A stretch of DNA of 64,000 nt from an uncultured Armatimonadota bacterium (GCA_903927345.1 CAIYMO010000042.1:62001-126000), one strand, 5' to 3'; positions 28,941-37,915 are shown, numbered from the stretch's first letter. Numbers and translations are program-made. Notes: generated from the letters alone by a model not told the origin.

Positions 28941-29531
28941 TCAATTTAAAAATCCTCCGTCTTCCAGAATTTTCCTGAGCTTGGCCAGACAGCGCGAGCG
29001 AGTGGGACCTAGCGAACCCATCGGCATTCCAAGTTCCTCGCAGACCTGATCATAGGTTGATTCCTGCAAGTACAGCAAGCTGAGCAGCTTTGCGCACTTC
29101 CCTCCCAGTAGTTTCAAACCGGTTCGGATAGACAGCGCTTGCGAGGCGATCACCGCTTCCTCTTCGGCCGATGCCTCCTCGGATGCGACAAGCTCGTTGA
29201 GGTCCATTCCCGTGGTTGTCCGGGAGGAGTGAGTTCGGTTTGCGCGCAGAGTTCTGTATGCAGCGTTCGCGGCAGTCACGGCGATCCACTTGGGGAGTGC
29301 GCCGGTCGCCTCAATGCGGTCTAAGTTTTGGTAGAGCGAGAGGAAGGTCGATTGAAAAACGTCAGCACTTTCTTCCTCGGACAGACCCTGTCGCTTGGCG
29401 ACAGAATAGACGAGCCCACTGAAATGGTCGACCAGGTGTTTCCAGGCCAACTGGTCTCCTTTACGACACCTTCCTACCAGCTGCTCAAGATCTGACCGTT
29501 GTGCAATCGGACTCTTCAACGGCGCGATCAT
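28941..29531 (-). CDS. ECF family RNA polymerase sigma factor
   Basis: A 196-residue sigma-70 family protein. Region 2 spans about residues 30-95 (DHFSGLVYSVAKRQGLSEEESADVFQSTFLSLYQNLDRIE, then LPKWIAVTAANAAYRTLR), and region 4 spans about 135-190 (LLSLLYLQESTYDQVCEELGMPMGSLGPTRSRCLAKLRKIL), ending with the recognition helix. There is no region 1 or 3. It heads a four-gene operon with a ZAS anti-sigma factor, so it probably drives its own operon and perhaps distant genes. The upstream region contains TGGGACTTA, faintly like an ECF -35, but I would not call the promoter. Confidence 0.92.
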   Translation of the reverse strand: MIAPLKSPIAQRSDLEQLVGRCRKGDQLAWKHLVDHFSGLVYSVAKRQGLSEEESADVFQSTFLSLYQNLDRIEATGALPKWIAVTAANAAYRTLRANRTHSSRTTTGMDLNELVASEEASAEEEAVIASQALSIRTGLKLLGGKCAKLLSLLYLQESTYDQVCEELGMPMGSLGPTRSRCLAKLRKILEDGGFLN

Positions 29532-29697
29532 ACCAGACCCACCCCCTTAACCCACCCGCATAAGTCCCAGGAAAGACGATGCACTTCTGACGTCGTTGCC
29601 GCCCACTTCGCCGTGTCACGATTTCATGGACACGTTTAATTACACGGGGGATTTTCTCGTTCGGCGACAGTTGGTCTTGGGTGGAGTAGCCACAGAT

Positions 29698-31944
29698 ATG
29701 CCAAGTCTAAAAAACCGAACTGAAGTCCACACCATCGCGATCCTTGGCACCTATCCTCCGCGCCGGTGTGGCATCGCGACGTTTACCGCAGATTTGGCCG
29801 CCGCATTCCAGTCCGCTGACCCCCTCGTGCAAGTCGACCCATTCGCCATGAGCGATCAGGGCTACAACTACTCTGCGGAAGTCACTCACATTGACGTGGA
29901 AGATCGTTCGAGCTACACACAAACTGCCGAATCGCTGAATGCGCGGCACTACGATGTTCTTTCGATTCAACACGAATACGGAATCTTTGGCGGCGACGCG
30001 GGACGCTACCTGCTTGACCTTATCCGTACCGCGAAAATGCCGGTCGTCACTACGTTGCACACTGTTCTTCGTAATCCGACTCCCGACCAGCGGGCGGTGA
30101 TGGATGAGCTGCTCCAACTTTCGACAAGAGTCGTCGTTATGAGCCGGACCGCCATCGACCTGCTGAACCGAGTCCACTCTGTTGACGCCTCCAAAATCGA
30201 CTTCATTCCCCATGGGATCCCGCACATCCCCATCAGCGCGGGAATTGAGACCCGAAAGCGGCTTGGCGGGAACGGCCCGATTCTTTTGACCTTCGGTTTG
30301 CTTTCGCCGGACAAGGGCATTGAGCACGTCATTAACGCGCTCCCCGCCGTACTTGCTGAGCATCCCGAAGCGAAATACGTCGTCGTTGGAGCAACCCATC
30401 CTCACGTTAAGTCGTTCAGTGGCGAGCAGTATCGTGAGAGTCTGCACAAGCTCATTGCCGAGCTTGGCGCGTCGGATAACGTCGAGTTTGTCGACGAATT
30501 CGTGAGCCTCGATCAACTCGTCGCCTACCTTGCGGCAACCGACTTCTACATCACTCCTTATCTTAATCCCGCCCAGATCACCTCGGGGACTCTTGCCTAC
30601 TCAATGGGTGCCGGCAAGGTCGTGATCTCCACTCCTTACGAGTACGCAAAAGAAGTTCTGGCTAACGGTCGGGGAGTCCTGGTTCCGTTCGCAAACTCCG
30701 CCGCCATCGCAGACGCAGTGTTGGAAGGGTGCTCGAACACCGAGTCGCGGCAGAAGATGGGCGATCTCGCTGCCAAGTACGGCTCCCTCATGTACTGGAA
30801 ACGAGTTGGACAGCTCTACATCGACAGCTTCAATCGCGCGATCGAAGAGTCGAAACTCATCCCGATCACCAGTATTTCTCAATCGAGCCTGCCGCTTCCG
30901 GAACTGAGCCTGAACTACCTTGAAGCGCTCACTGATGACACTGGAATTCTTCAGCACGCCACCTTCGACATTCCTAATCGTCACGAAGGCTATTGTGTCG
31001 ACGACAATGCCCGGGCGCTGCTGTTCACCCTGGAACAACAGCACGATCCGAGAATGGTGCAACTCCAAGCGCGGTATCTCGCGTTTGTCGCCCACGCTCT
31101 CAATCCGCTCAACCTTCGCTTCCGAAACTTTAAGTCGTACGAACGGACCTGGCTGGAGACCGAAGGTTCCGAAGATTCTCAGGGCCGTTCCCTGTGGGCG
31201 GTCGGCGCAACTGCCGCGCGAAGCAACATCCCTGGTCACGCGAAGCTCGCGTCAAAGCTCTTTGAACTTGCTGCTCCGAATCTACTCGACACGTCGAGCC
31301 CCCGAACCTGGGCGTATACGATCCTCGGGGCGGTCACCTATTTGGAACGCTATCCGGATTCACTGAGCGCAATGGCTCTGATTGAGACGGGAGCCACCAA
31401 ACTCGAGGCCTGCTTTGCGGCGCATGCGACCTCTGACTGGAAGTGGATGGAGCCAAGGCTCGCCTATGCCAACGCACGAATTCCGCAAGCTCTGATGCTC
31501 GCGGGAACCATCCTTGAGCGGCCAGCTTTGATTGCGCGAGGAGTTAGCGTTCTGAGCTGGCTCGTTGATAAGCAGCGGACGAGCAGCGGGCTGTTCTGTC
31601 CCGTGGGAGCCGCTGGTGCCTCGCCGGCTGACTTTGGAACAGTGCAATTTGACCAGCAGCCGATTGAAGCAAGTAGCACCCTCGCCGCCTGTTTGACCGC
31701 TTATCAGATCACGAACCAAAACCGCTTCCGTGTTGCCGCCGAGAGCTGCCTTGCGTGGTTCTTGGGCGCCAACGCGCTTGGAGTGTCGCTGGTGAATGCC
31801 GAAACCGGAGGCTGTGCAGATGGCCTTGAGGCGACTGGTGTCAACCAGAACCAAGGGGCCGAGTCAACACTCGCCTACCTTGCCGCACTTTGCGAAATGA
31901 AAGCACAGTTAAGTCCGTCAGTGGTCATCCATGAAGTCAAGTGA
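29698..31944 (+). CDS. GT4 glycosyltransferase with C-terminal alpha-helical domain
   Basis: About 748 residues from the ATG at 29698 (GGAG lies 11 nt upstream); earlier in-frame ATGs at 29596 and 29626 are possible but weaker. The N-terminal half is a GT-B family 4 glycosyltransferase: TYPPRRCGIATFTADL, the QHEYGIFGGDAGRYL acceptor loop, FGLLSPDKGIEHVI and ITSGTLAYSMGAGKVVISTPYEYA at the donor site. The second half (about 400-748) is an alpha-helical, (alpha/alpha)6-like domain (RHEGYCVDDNARALLF). This two-domain form is often next to a GH130 gene, as it is here with a 14-bp overlap. A mannose-based glycan is likely; which linkage is unknown. Confidence 0.87.
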   Translation: MPSLKNRTEVHTIAILGTYPPRRCGIATFTADLAAAFQSADPLVQVDPFAMSDQGYNYSAEVTHIDVEDRSSYTQTAESLNARHYDVLSIQHEYGIFGGDAGRYLLDLIRTAKMPVVTTLHTVLRNPTPDQRAVMDELLQLSTRVVVMSRTAIDLLNRVHSVDASKIDFIPHGIPHIPISAGIETRKRLGGNGPILLTFGLLSPDKGIEHVINALPAVLAEHPEAKYVVVGATHPHVKSFSGEQYRESLHKLIAELGASDNVEFVDEFVSLDQLVAYLAATDFYITPYLNPAQITSGTLAYSMGAGKVVISTPYEYAKEVLANGRGVLVPFANSAAIADAVLEGCSNTESRQKMGDLAAKYGSLMYWKRVGQLYIDSFNRAIEESKLIPITSISQSSLPLPELSLNYLEALTDDTGILQHATFDIPNRHEGYCVDDNARALLFTLEQQHDPRMVQLQARYLAFVAHALNPLNLRFRNFKSYERTWLETEGSEDSQGRSLWAVGATAARSNIPGHAKLASKLFELAAPNLLDTSSPRTWAYTILGAVTYLERYPDSLSAMALIETGATKLEACFAAHATSDWKWMEPRLAYANARIPQALMLAGTILERPALIARGVSVLSWLVDKQRTSSGLFCPVGAAGASPADFGTVQFDQQPIEASSTLAACLTAYQITNQNRFRVAAESCLAWFLGANALGVSLVNAETGGCADGLEATGVNQNQGAESTLAYLAALCEMKAQLSPSVVIHEVK

Positions 31945-32929
31945 ATACGAGGTTCTCCTCACTCGCCATCCCAAAAACCCGATCTTGACGGCTGCTGACT
32001 GGCCCTACCCAGTCCATGCTGTCTTTAACCCGGGGGCGACGACGCTCAAAGACGGAACCACTCTGCTTCTGTGCCGTGTCGAGGATCGCACTGGACTCTC
32101 ACACCTGTGTGCAGCTCGGTCGAAAAACGGCGTCGATGGCTGGGAAATCGATCCTCACCCAACGTTCTGCCCCGACCCAGAAAACTATCCTGAGGAGCTT
32201 TGGGGAATCGAAGACCCTCGGATCACCTACATGGAAGATGTGGATGAGTACCTGGTCGCGTATACGGCATTCGGAAAGTCAGGACCTGGAGTCGCAATTG
32301 CCTGCACGAAAGACTTCAAAACATTTGAGCGCTACGGACTCGTCATGCATGCCGACGATAAGGATGCGGCGCTCTTCCCGCGCCGTTTCAACGGTGACTT
32401 CGGCCTAATCCATCGTCCTTCTAATGACATGGGGGCACACATGTGGCTCTCGTTCTCGCCTGACTTAAGGAACTGGGGCGGTCACGTAATCCTGCTTCCA
32501 GCTCACCGAGGCGCGTGGTGGGATGCGAACAAGATCGGACTCTCACCTCCCCCGATTTCAACGGACCGCGGGTGGCTTGTGATGTACCATGGCGTTCGAC
32601 ACCATGCGTCGGGTTCGCTCTATAGAATCGGTTTGGCACTTTTTGACACCGAGCATCCTGAAGTTTGCTTAATGCGAGGGCAAAGCTGGATGTTTGGTCC
32701 CGAAGCCCAGTACGAGGTGACCGGTGATGTGAGTCACGTTGTCTTCCCAACCGGATACACCGTAGCCGAGGATGGAGATACGATTCACATCTACTATGGT
32801 GCCGCAGACACCAGTATCTGCATGGCAACGGGCAGCATCCGACAAATGTTGAACTGGCTTGATGTCAACAGCAGTGACACTGTCTTCAGCCCCGAAGTGC
32901 TGCCGGAAGATGCCCAACAAAGAGGATAG
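31931..32929 (+). CDS. GH130 family mannoside phosphorylase/mannosidase
   Basis: A 332-residue five-bladed beta-propeller enzyme of glycoside hydrolase family 130, which phosphorolyses or hydrolyses beta-mannosides. Seen: HPKNPIL near the N-terminus, VFNPGATTLKDGTTLLLCRVEDR (family-conserved), GIEDPRITYM with the catalytic Asp, and GHVILLPAHRGAWWDANKIG, AEDGDTIHIYYGAAD at the end. Its start overlaps the GT4 stop by 14 nt, so the pair is co-translated. Together they could make and trim a mannosyl glycan. Phosphorylase versus hydrolase cannot be settled from the sequence alone. Confidence 0.93.
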   Translation: MKSSEYEVLLTRHPKNPILTAADWPYPVHAVFNPGATTLKDGTTLLLCRVEDRTGLSHLCAARSKNGVDGWEIDPHPTFCPDPENYPEELWGIEDPRITYMEDVDEYLVAYTAFGKSGPGVAIACTKDFKTFERYGLVMHADDKDAALFPRRFNGDFGLIHRPSNDMGAHMWLSFSPDLRNWGGHVILLPAHRGAWWDANKIGLSPPPISTDRGWLVMYHGVRHHASGSLYRIGLALFDTEHPEVCLMRGQSWMFGPEAQYEVTGDVSHVVFPTGYTVAEDGDTIHIYYGAADTSICMATGSIRQMLNWLDVNSSDTVFSPEVLPEDAQQRG

Positions 32930-32936
32930 CCTCCCA

Positions 32937-32987
32937 TTTGCACACGTGTGCAAAGTCGAGTAATATCTGTTTGCACACCTGTGCAAA
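32937..32987 (+). promoter_or_regulatory. LacI-gene promoter with two palindromic operators
   Basis: Two 18-bp sites, TTTGCACACGTGTGCAAA (32937-32954) and TTTGCACACCTGTGCAAA (32970-32987), have centres 33 bp apart, about three helical turns. TTGCAC (32938-32943) and TAATAT (32961-32966), 17 bp apart, form a good -35/-10. The first site covers the -35 and the second the likely transcription start. This fits autoregulation by the LacI protein encoded just downstream, with possible looping between the sites. Confidence 0.8.
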
Positions 32988-32997
32988 CAGCCTCGTT

Positions 32998-34026
32998 ATG
33001 ATTACGCTCGAAGATATCGCTGAACAATTAGGCGTGTCCCACTCGACCGTATCTCGGGCACTCGCAGGGAGTTCGCTGGTGAACAAAGACACCGCGGAGC
33101 GCATCCGCGCGGTCGCCCGAGAGCAGGGCTATCAGGTTAATCAGCTGGCGAGAAATCTCAAGACCCAGTCGACCAAAACGATTGGGCTCATCGTCCCCGA
33201 GGTTTCTAATCCGTTCTTCCCAAGACTCATCCAGGGGATCGCGGACAAGCTCAAGTTCAACGAGTATTCCCTTCAACTCCAGCTCAGTGGCGCCACCCAA
33301 GCAGACGAAGAACAAGCTCTGCTGGCTCTGGCAAGCAACCGAGTGGACGGGATTCTTCTCGTCACCGGCGAGCGCGGTCTCGTCGCATCGGATCGCATTG
33401 CGTCGTTGACAAGTTCTGGCGTTCCCATCGTCCTCATGGGCTGGGTCGAAAACTCTCCGAATGTCGATATCGTCACCGGCGACGACTGTGCTGGCGGACG
33501 CGCGATTGCCGAACATCTCGCGAACTTGGGTCATCAGCGAATTGCGATGATTGCGAAGCCTCCACATCGGGGGGAATTCGACCGAGTGAACGGGTTCATG
33601 GCTGGGTTCGCCGATCGCGGGATCCAACTCAGCGGGGACATGATCGAGTACGTACAGGAGTCGAGTGAGATTGACGCGGCAGTACGTCGCCTGATTAGCA
33701 ATGACGTTCCCCCGACTGCGATCTTTGCTTATCAGGATTCCATCGCACTTGAAGTCTACCGATGCCTTGCAAAGCAGGGCGTCAGCATTCCGGCAGAGAT
33801 GAGCCTAGTCGGATTTGACGACCTGGACTTAGCATCCGTTATGGAACCCGGACTGACCACCGTCGGTGGTCACATCGAGCCCCTCACAAGTGAATTTGTG
33901 GATTTGCTTCTCAAGCGGATCAAACAACCGGAGCGATCTCAGCCCGAAACCATTGTCATCACGCCCGAACTCATCGTTCGAGGAACAACTTCGGCACCCC
34001 TTCCCACCCCTGACCAAACGATCTAA
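32998..34026 (+). CDS. LacI family transcriptional regulator
   Basis: A 342-residue repressor. The N-terminal HTH begins MITLEDIAEQLGVSHSTVSRALAG, with the hinge ARNLKTQSTKTIGLIVP, then the periplasmic-binding-protein-like sugar sensor (SNPFFPRLIQGI, PTAIFAYQDSIALEV). I start at 32998, the family's standard Met, and not at an upstream in-frame ATG inside the operator. Two palindromic sites lie just upstream. It heads an operon of GH5, SDR, ThuA-like and SDR genes that it probably controls in response to an oligosaccharide or its breakdown product. Confidence 0.95.
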   Translation: MITLEDIAEQLGVSHSTVSRALAGSSLVNKDTAERIRAVAREQGYQVNQLARNLKTQSTKTIGLIVPEVSNPFFPRLIQGIADKLKFNEYSLQLQLSGATQADEEQALLALASNRVDGILLVTGERGLVASDRIASLTSSGVPIVLMGWVENSPNVDIVTGDDCAGGRAIAEHLANLGHQRIAMIAKPPHRGEFDRVNGFMAGFADRGIQLSGDMIEYVQESSEIDAAVRRLISNDVPPTAIFAYQDSIALEVYRCLAKQGVSIPAEMSLVGFDDLDLASVMEPGLTTVGGHIEPLTSEFVDLLLKRIKQPERSQPETIVITPELIVRGTTSAPLPTPDQTI

Positions 34027-34033
34027 ATCAACT

Positions 34034-35131
34034 ATGGCAACATTCATTTCGAACCTACTCAAAGCTGCAACTAAACCAGCCATCGTGGCTGGACTGGTCG
34101 TAACGGGCTCCATAGCACTCAGCGCTCCGCCAATGCTGAAAGTTGTTGGCAACCACCTCGAGGACGGCAAAGGGAGAGTTGTCCGTCTCCAAGGTGTGAA
34201 CGTACCGAGTTTGGATTGGGACCCGGCCGGTGACCACCTACTTCCCTCCCTCAACCAGGCTCTGGGCTCATGGAAGGCGCAAGTCATCCGGTTACCGCTG
34301 ACCCAAGATCTTTGGTTCGGCTATTACAAGGGCAACAGAGCCGCCGACGGAGGCAAGGCCTATCGCCAACTCGTTGATGCAGTCGTCAAGAAGGTTTCGG
34401 CGAGCGATGCCTACGTGCTCCTTGACCTGCACTGGTCAGACGGCGGAAAGTGGAATCAGAACGTCGGTCAGCATGCGATGCCTGACGACAACAGCGTCAT
34501 CTTTTGGAAGGACTTTGCCAGCCGGTACAAGAACAACCCCGCCGTGCTGTTTGACTTGTACAACGAGCCTCATGACGTCTCGTGGGACATTTGGAAGAAC
34601 GGAGGCACGGTTGAGGAGCGAAACGGCGATCCAACCCGCGGACTTTATCTCAAATACCACTCGCCGGGGATGCAAAAACTCGTCGATACGGTTCGAGCTA
34701 CCGGGGCCAAAAACATTGTTTTGGCGGGTGGGCTGGACTGGGCATACGACCTTCGGGGCGTCCTCAGTGGTTACGCACTCAAGGACACCAAGGGGAATGG
34801 GATCATGTACTCCACTCATATCTACCCTTGGAAGAAAGACTGGGATACACACGTCACCCCGGTGACGGCGAAGCACCCCGTATTCGTGGGCGAGGTCGGC
34901 ACCAAGCCTTGGAAGCAAGGCGATCCACCTCACGAGAATGTCTACACCGAGACATGGGCTCCCGAAGTGATTTCATACATCAACAAGCACCAACTGAACT
35001 GGACCGCATGGAGCTTCCACCCGGGAGCAAATCCGTGCCTGATTACAGGATGGGACTATCAACCAACTAGCTATTGGGGGATCTTTGTCAAAGAAGCTCT
35101 CGCAAAGGCAGCAACCAAGAAGAACAAATGA
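34034..35131 (+). CDS. secreted GH5-like endoglycanase
   Basis: A 365-residue glycoside hydrolase with a signal peptide (residues 1-32). Seen in order: LLDLHWSDGGKWN, the acid/base Glu in LYNEPHDVSW, SGYALKDTKGNG, THIYPWKKDW and the nucleophile Glu in FVGEVGTKPW, then NWTAWSFHPGANPCLI. This is the GH5 (cellulase/mannanase) fold order. It lies 7 bases after the LacI stop and its stop overlaps the SDR start. Its role is cleavage of a beta-glucan or mannan outside the cell; the exact polymer is not clear. Confidence 0.9.
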   Translation: MATFISNLLKAATKPAIVAGLVVTGSIALSAPPMLKVVGNHLEDGKGRVVRLQGVNVPSLDWDPAGDHLLPSLNQALGSWKAQVIRLPLTQDLWFGYYKGNRAADGGKAYRQLVDAVVKKVSASDAYVLLDLHWSDGGKWNQNVGQHAMPDDNSVIFWKDFASRYKNNPAVLFDLYNEPHDVSWDIWKNGGTVEERNGDPTRGLYLKYHSPGMQKLVDTVRATGAKNIVLAGGLDWAYDLRGVLSGYALKDTKGNGIMYSTHIYPWKKDWDTHVTPVTAKHPVFVGEVGTKPWKQGDPPHENVYTETWAPEVISYINKHQLNWTAWSFHPGANPCLITGWDYQPTSYWGIFVKEALAKAATKKNK

Positions 35132-35835
35132 GCAAAGCAGAAATTAGCGGAAAATGGGCACTCGTCACCGGTGCTAGTCGTGGAGTCGGACGTCAGATCA
35201 GCCTAGCGCTCGCAGATCAAGGATGTAACGTCATCCTTCACAGCCGAGATTCAGCACACACTGAGTCCCTCGCACTTGAAATCAAAGCGAAGGGGGTTGA
35301 AGTCGAACAGATTTCCGCCGAACTTGCGAATTCAGACCAAGTTGATGCGATGATCTCCACCCTTTTGGGAGGAAGCCATGCGATTGACATCGTCTACAAC
35401 AACGCAGCCATCATGACCCCTTACCGGTCAGAGTGGACCGTCGTTCCTAACGACGATCTTCGACTCAGCTTTGAAGTCAACGTCACCGCCCTCATGCGAA
35501 TTTGCCATGCTTTCTTGCCGGGCATGCTTGAGCGAGGCTGGGGCCGCATCATCAACTTGACCTCAGGAATTGCGGATCAGCCCGAGTTGATCGCATACGC
35601 AGTCTCCAAGGCAGCCGTCGACAAGTTTGTTAAGGACACAGCTCCGAAGCTCGTTGGCACCGGCGTCATGATGAACTTGCTTGATCCAGGTTGGTTGCGA
35701 ACCGATCTCGGTGGACCAAACGCTCCTGGCGCGGTCGAATCAGTAATCCCTGGCGCGCTGGTTCCCTGCTTGTCTGACGACGGCGTTTCCGGCATTCTCT
35801 TCCGCGCGCAGGATTACGCAGAAACGACAAACTAA
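35128..35835 (+). CDS. short-chain dehydrogenase/reductase
   Basis: A 235-residue SDR oxidoreductase. It has the NAD(P)-binding motif VTGASRGVGRQIS near the N-terminus, the NNAAIM strand, the active-site Ser in LTSGIA and the Tyr-x3-Lys pair in AYAVSKAAV. I start at 35128, where the ATG overlaps the GH5 stop (ATGA). It is one of two SDRs in this LacI operon and probably acts on a sugar or related alcohol released by the GH5 enzyme; the substrate is unknown. Confidence 0.92.
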   Translation: MSKAEISGKWALVTGASRGVGRQISLALADQGCNVILHSRDSAHTESLALEIKAKGVEVEQISAELANSDQVDAMISTLLGGSHAIDIVYNNAAIMTPYRSEWTVVPNDDLRLSFEVNVTALMRICHAFLPGMLERGWGRIINLTSGIADQPELIAYAVSKAAVDKFVKDTAPKLVGTGVMMNLLDPGWLRTDLGGPNAPGAVESVIPGALVPCLSDDGVSGILFRAQDYAETTN

Positions 35836-35839
35836 ACCC

Positions 35840-36460
35840 ATGAAAAAACGGATCCTCGTGATTTGTGGCGACCAGTATCATCCGTCCCAGGACGTCATGG
35901 CTGGCCTTGCCGCAATGAACGATGGGGAGCTTGACTTCACTCAGGCTCCCCGAGGATCAGTTGATTTTTTGACCGAAGCATTCGACGCGGTTGTGCTTGC
36001 AAAACTCAACGTCACCTCCGCTGATGACTCTTCGCCATGGATGACCACACAACTCGATGATCAACTCGAGGCACTCATCGCAAACGGCGTCGGATTACTT
36101 GTCGTTCATGCGGGGACGGTTGGCTACAGCTCGTCGCCAAAACTCCGCCGAATCACCGGAGGGAGCTTCATCCAGCATCCCGAACCGTGTACTGTTCGGC
36201 TCGAACCCACAAATCGTTCTTCAGTCGGCACGGCTCCATTCGAAGTGTGGGATGAGCACTATTTTGTGGAGACCGATCCGGAAATCGAAGTCTTTCTCGA
36301 ATCAGTTTCCGTCCACGGACGCCAACCTGCTGGTTGGCTGAATCGCCACCAAGACGGAACAATCTGCGTCCTAACCCCGGGACATTTTGCCGAAGTGTGG
36401 CAGGACACGAACTTCCATGAACTGCTACGATTCGGTATCGGGAGCGTGCTCAATGCCTAA
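35840..36460 (+). CDS. ThuA-like domain protein
   Basis: A 206-residue protein of the ThuA/trehalose-utilisation (class I glutamine amidotransferase-like) superfamily. The N-terminus ILVICGDQYHPSQDV and the GVGLLVVHAGT strand-turn are family-like, as are the GGSFIQHPEP and DEHYFVE segments. ThuA-type proteins accompany sugar dehydrogenases and are implicated in disaccharide 3-keto metabolism; that role is plausible here. It starts 4 bases after the SDR stop and overlaps the next SDR start by 8 nt. Confidence 0.8.
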   Translation: MKKRILVICGDQYHPSQDVMAGLAAMNDGELDFTQAPRGSVDFLTEAFDAVVLAKLNVTSADDSSPWMTTQLDDQLEALIANGVGLLVVHAGTVGYSSSPKLRRITGGSFIQHPEPCTVRLEPTNRSSVGTAPFEVWDEHYFVETDPEIEVFLESVSVHGRQPAGWLNRHQDGTICVLTPGHFAEVWQDTNFHELLRFGIGSVLNA

Positions 36461-37166
36461 AGTCGCCCTCATCACCGGAGCCGACCGAGGGCTTGGACTC
36501 GGACTCACTCAACGGCTTCTCGCCTCGGGCTGGACTGTCATCGCCGGAAAGTTTCTCGATTGGCCCGAACTTGACGCACTGCAGGCGTCTTTCCCCGAAA
36601 GGCTCATCCAAGTTTCTCTCGACGTCAGCTCCGACAGTTCGGTTGCCCAAGCAGTCGCCGAGGTGCAATTGCGCTTGGACGGAATTGATCTGCTTATCTG
36701 TAACGCCGCCATCCAGCGATCGGCAGAAGTCCAGAGCATTACAGAGGATCTCAATTTCGATCACATGATCGCAGAGTTCAACACCAATACCCTCGGAGCC
36801 CTGCGCGTCACAAATGCGTTCTTCCCAATGCTTCAGGCAAGTTCGATGAAGCGACTTTGCTACGTCTCTTCCGAAGCGGGAAGCATTGCCGAGAGCAAGC
36901 GCACAGGCTGGTTTGGCTACTGCATGTCGAAAGCCGCACTGAACATGGCGGTCAAGAACATGCACAACGACCTCTCCCACCAGGGGTACTCATTCCGGCT
37001 CTACCACCCGGGCTGGATGCGAACGTATATGAGCGGCGCTAAGAACCAAGAGGCTCACTACGAGCCCGATGAAGCCGCCGACTTCGCCCTAAAACACTTC
37101 CTTTCAGCGGTGGACGAATCGCAGGTGCGACTCGTCGATTGGCAGGGCAATGAAATGCCTTGGTAG
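36453..37166 (+). CDS. short-chain dehydrogenase/reductase
   Basis: A 237-residue SDR. It shows the TGADRGLGLGL cofactor loop, ICNAAI strand, VSSEAGS with the catalytic Ser and GYCMSKAALN with the Tyr-x3-Lys pair. I start at 36453, overlapping the ThuA-like stop by 8 nt. It is the last gene of the LacI operon. It is only distantly like the other SDR of the operon, so the two enzymes probably use different substrates, for example a sugar oxidation and a later reduction. Confidence 0.92.
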   Translation: MPKVALITGADRGLGLGLTQRLLASGWTVIAGKFLDWPELDALQASFPERLIQVSLDVSSDSSVAQAVAEVQLRLDGIDLLICNAAIQRSAEVQSITEDLNFDHMIAEFNTNTLGALRVTNAFFPMLQASSMKRLCYVSSEAGSIAESKRTGWFGYCMSKAALNMAVKNMHNDLSHQGYSFRLYHPGWMRTYMSGAKNQEAHYEPDEAADFALKHFLSAVDESQVRLVDWQGNEMPW

Positions 37167-37282
37167 CCATGATTGCTAAAAGTCGAGGCATTTGTCCCTC
37201 TAGATTCAACACTAGGGCTAAAGACTGCCGAAATTAGACTGTTCCCACGACCTCTGGAACAGCTCTTAACATTGCCCGGTCA

Positions 37283-37813
37283 ATGTTAATAATGAAGCCA
37301 CTCGCGATCCTCGCCCTCGGTCTTTTCACTGTTGCCGCAAACGCGCAAGTCACGCCGATCCCCTTCTTCCCTACCATCGCTCCGCTCACCCACTCGTTCG
37401 ACGCAAATCCCGTCGGTGTCTACCCAAGCCTTCCGCTATTCAGTGGGTTTGGAACCGCGCTGCCCCTTGGGCCAGGAACGATGGGCGTCAAAGCAGATCC
37501 CAGCGTGGTGTCCGTTCCAAATCTCCTGGTCGGACGAAGCGCAGATATCCGGATCAATATGCTGATCCCGATGCGACGATTCGGGGGCTACTTCAACAGC
37601 GGCTTCTTCGGCCTCTTCTCAAGTTCGGCGACCTTCCGTTTCTACGATGCCGCGAATAATCCGATCGGCTCCGCAACCGTGCCTCTCACAACATCGATGC
37701 AGTGGATCGGCTTCAAAACCGCTCCCAAGTGGAAGCGAGTTGAAATCTTCGGCTCGATTCCTGGCCTCCAGGGAATCGTCGGAATGGACTCACTCCGCGT
37801 ACGACCCAACTAA
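37283..37813 (+). CDS. secreted protein with a paralogue at 53 kb, unknown
   Basis: A 176-residue protein with a signal peptide ending near NAQ. The mature part has no family I recognise. Over its last 91 residues it is about three quarters identical by eye to the protein encoded at 53002-53523 (minus); conserved blocks are PMRRFGGYFNSGFFGLFS, DAANNPIGSATVPLT and QGIVGMDSLR. The beta-strand pattern suggests a sandwich fold, perhaps carbohydrate-binding. A further in-frame ATG at 37292 is a possible start; TAACAT lies 10 nt before 37283. A terminator follows. Confidence 0.82.
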   Translation: MLIMKPLAILALGLFTVAANAQVTPIPFFPTIAPLTHSFDANPVGVYPSLPLFSGFGTALPLGPGTMGVKADPSVVSVPNLLVGRSADIRINMLIPMRRFGGYFNSGFFGLFSSSATFRFYDAANNPIGSATVPLTTSMQWIGFKTAPKWKRVEIFGSIPGLQGIVGMDSLRVRPN

Positions 37814-37840
37814 GCTCAACCGCAAATCCCCCCCTAACCA

Positions 37841-37871
37841 GTAGAGCGCGGAACCCAGATCCGCGCTCTAC
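37841..37871 (+). terminator. rho-independent-like terminator
   Basis: A perfect 12-bp stem (GTAGAGCGCGGA, 37841-37852, with 37860-37871) and a 7-nt loop are followed by TTGTTTATCC. It ends the secreted-protein gene transcript. Confidence 0.8.
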
Positions 37872-37915
37872 TTGTTTATCCTCCTCTCGGCTGACCAAGT
37901 AACCTAGTAGCGGAT

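Noticed and set aside
29532-29697. ECF-type promoter in front of the sigma gene
   Set aside because: TGGGACTTA loosely resembles an ECF -35 but no convincing -10 partner is present.
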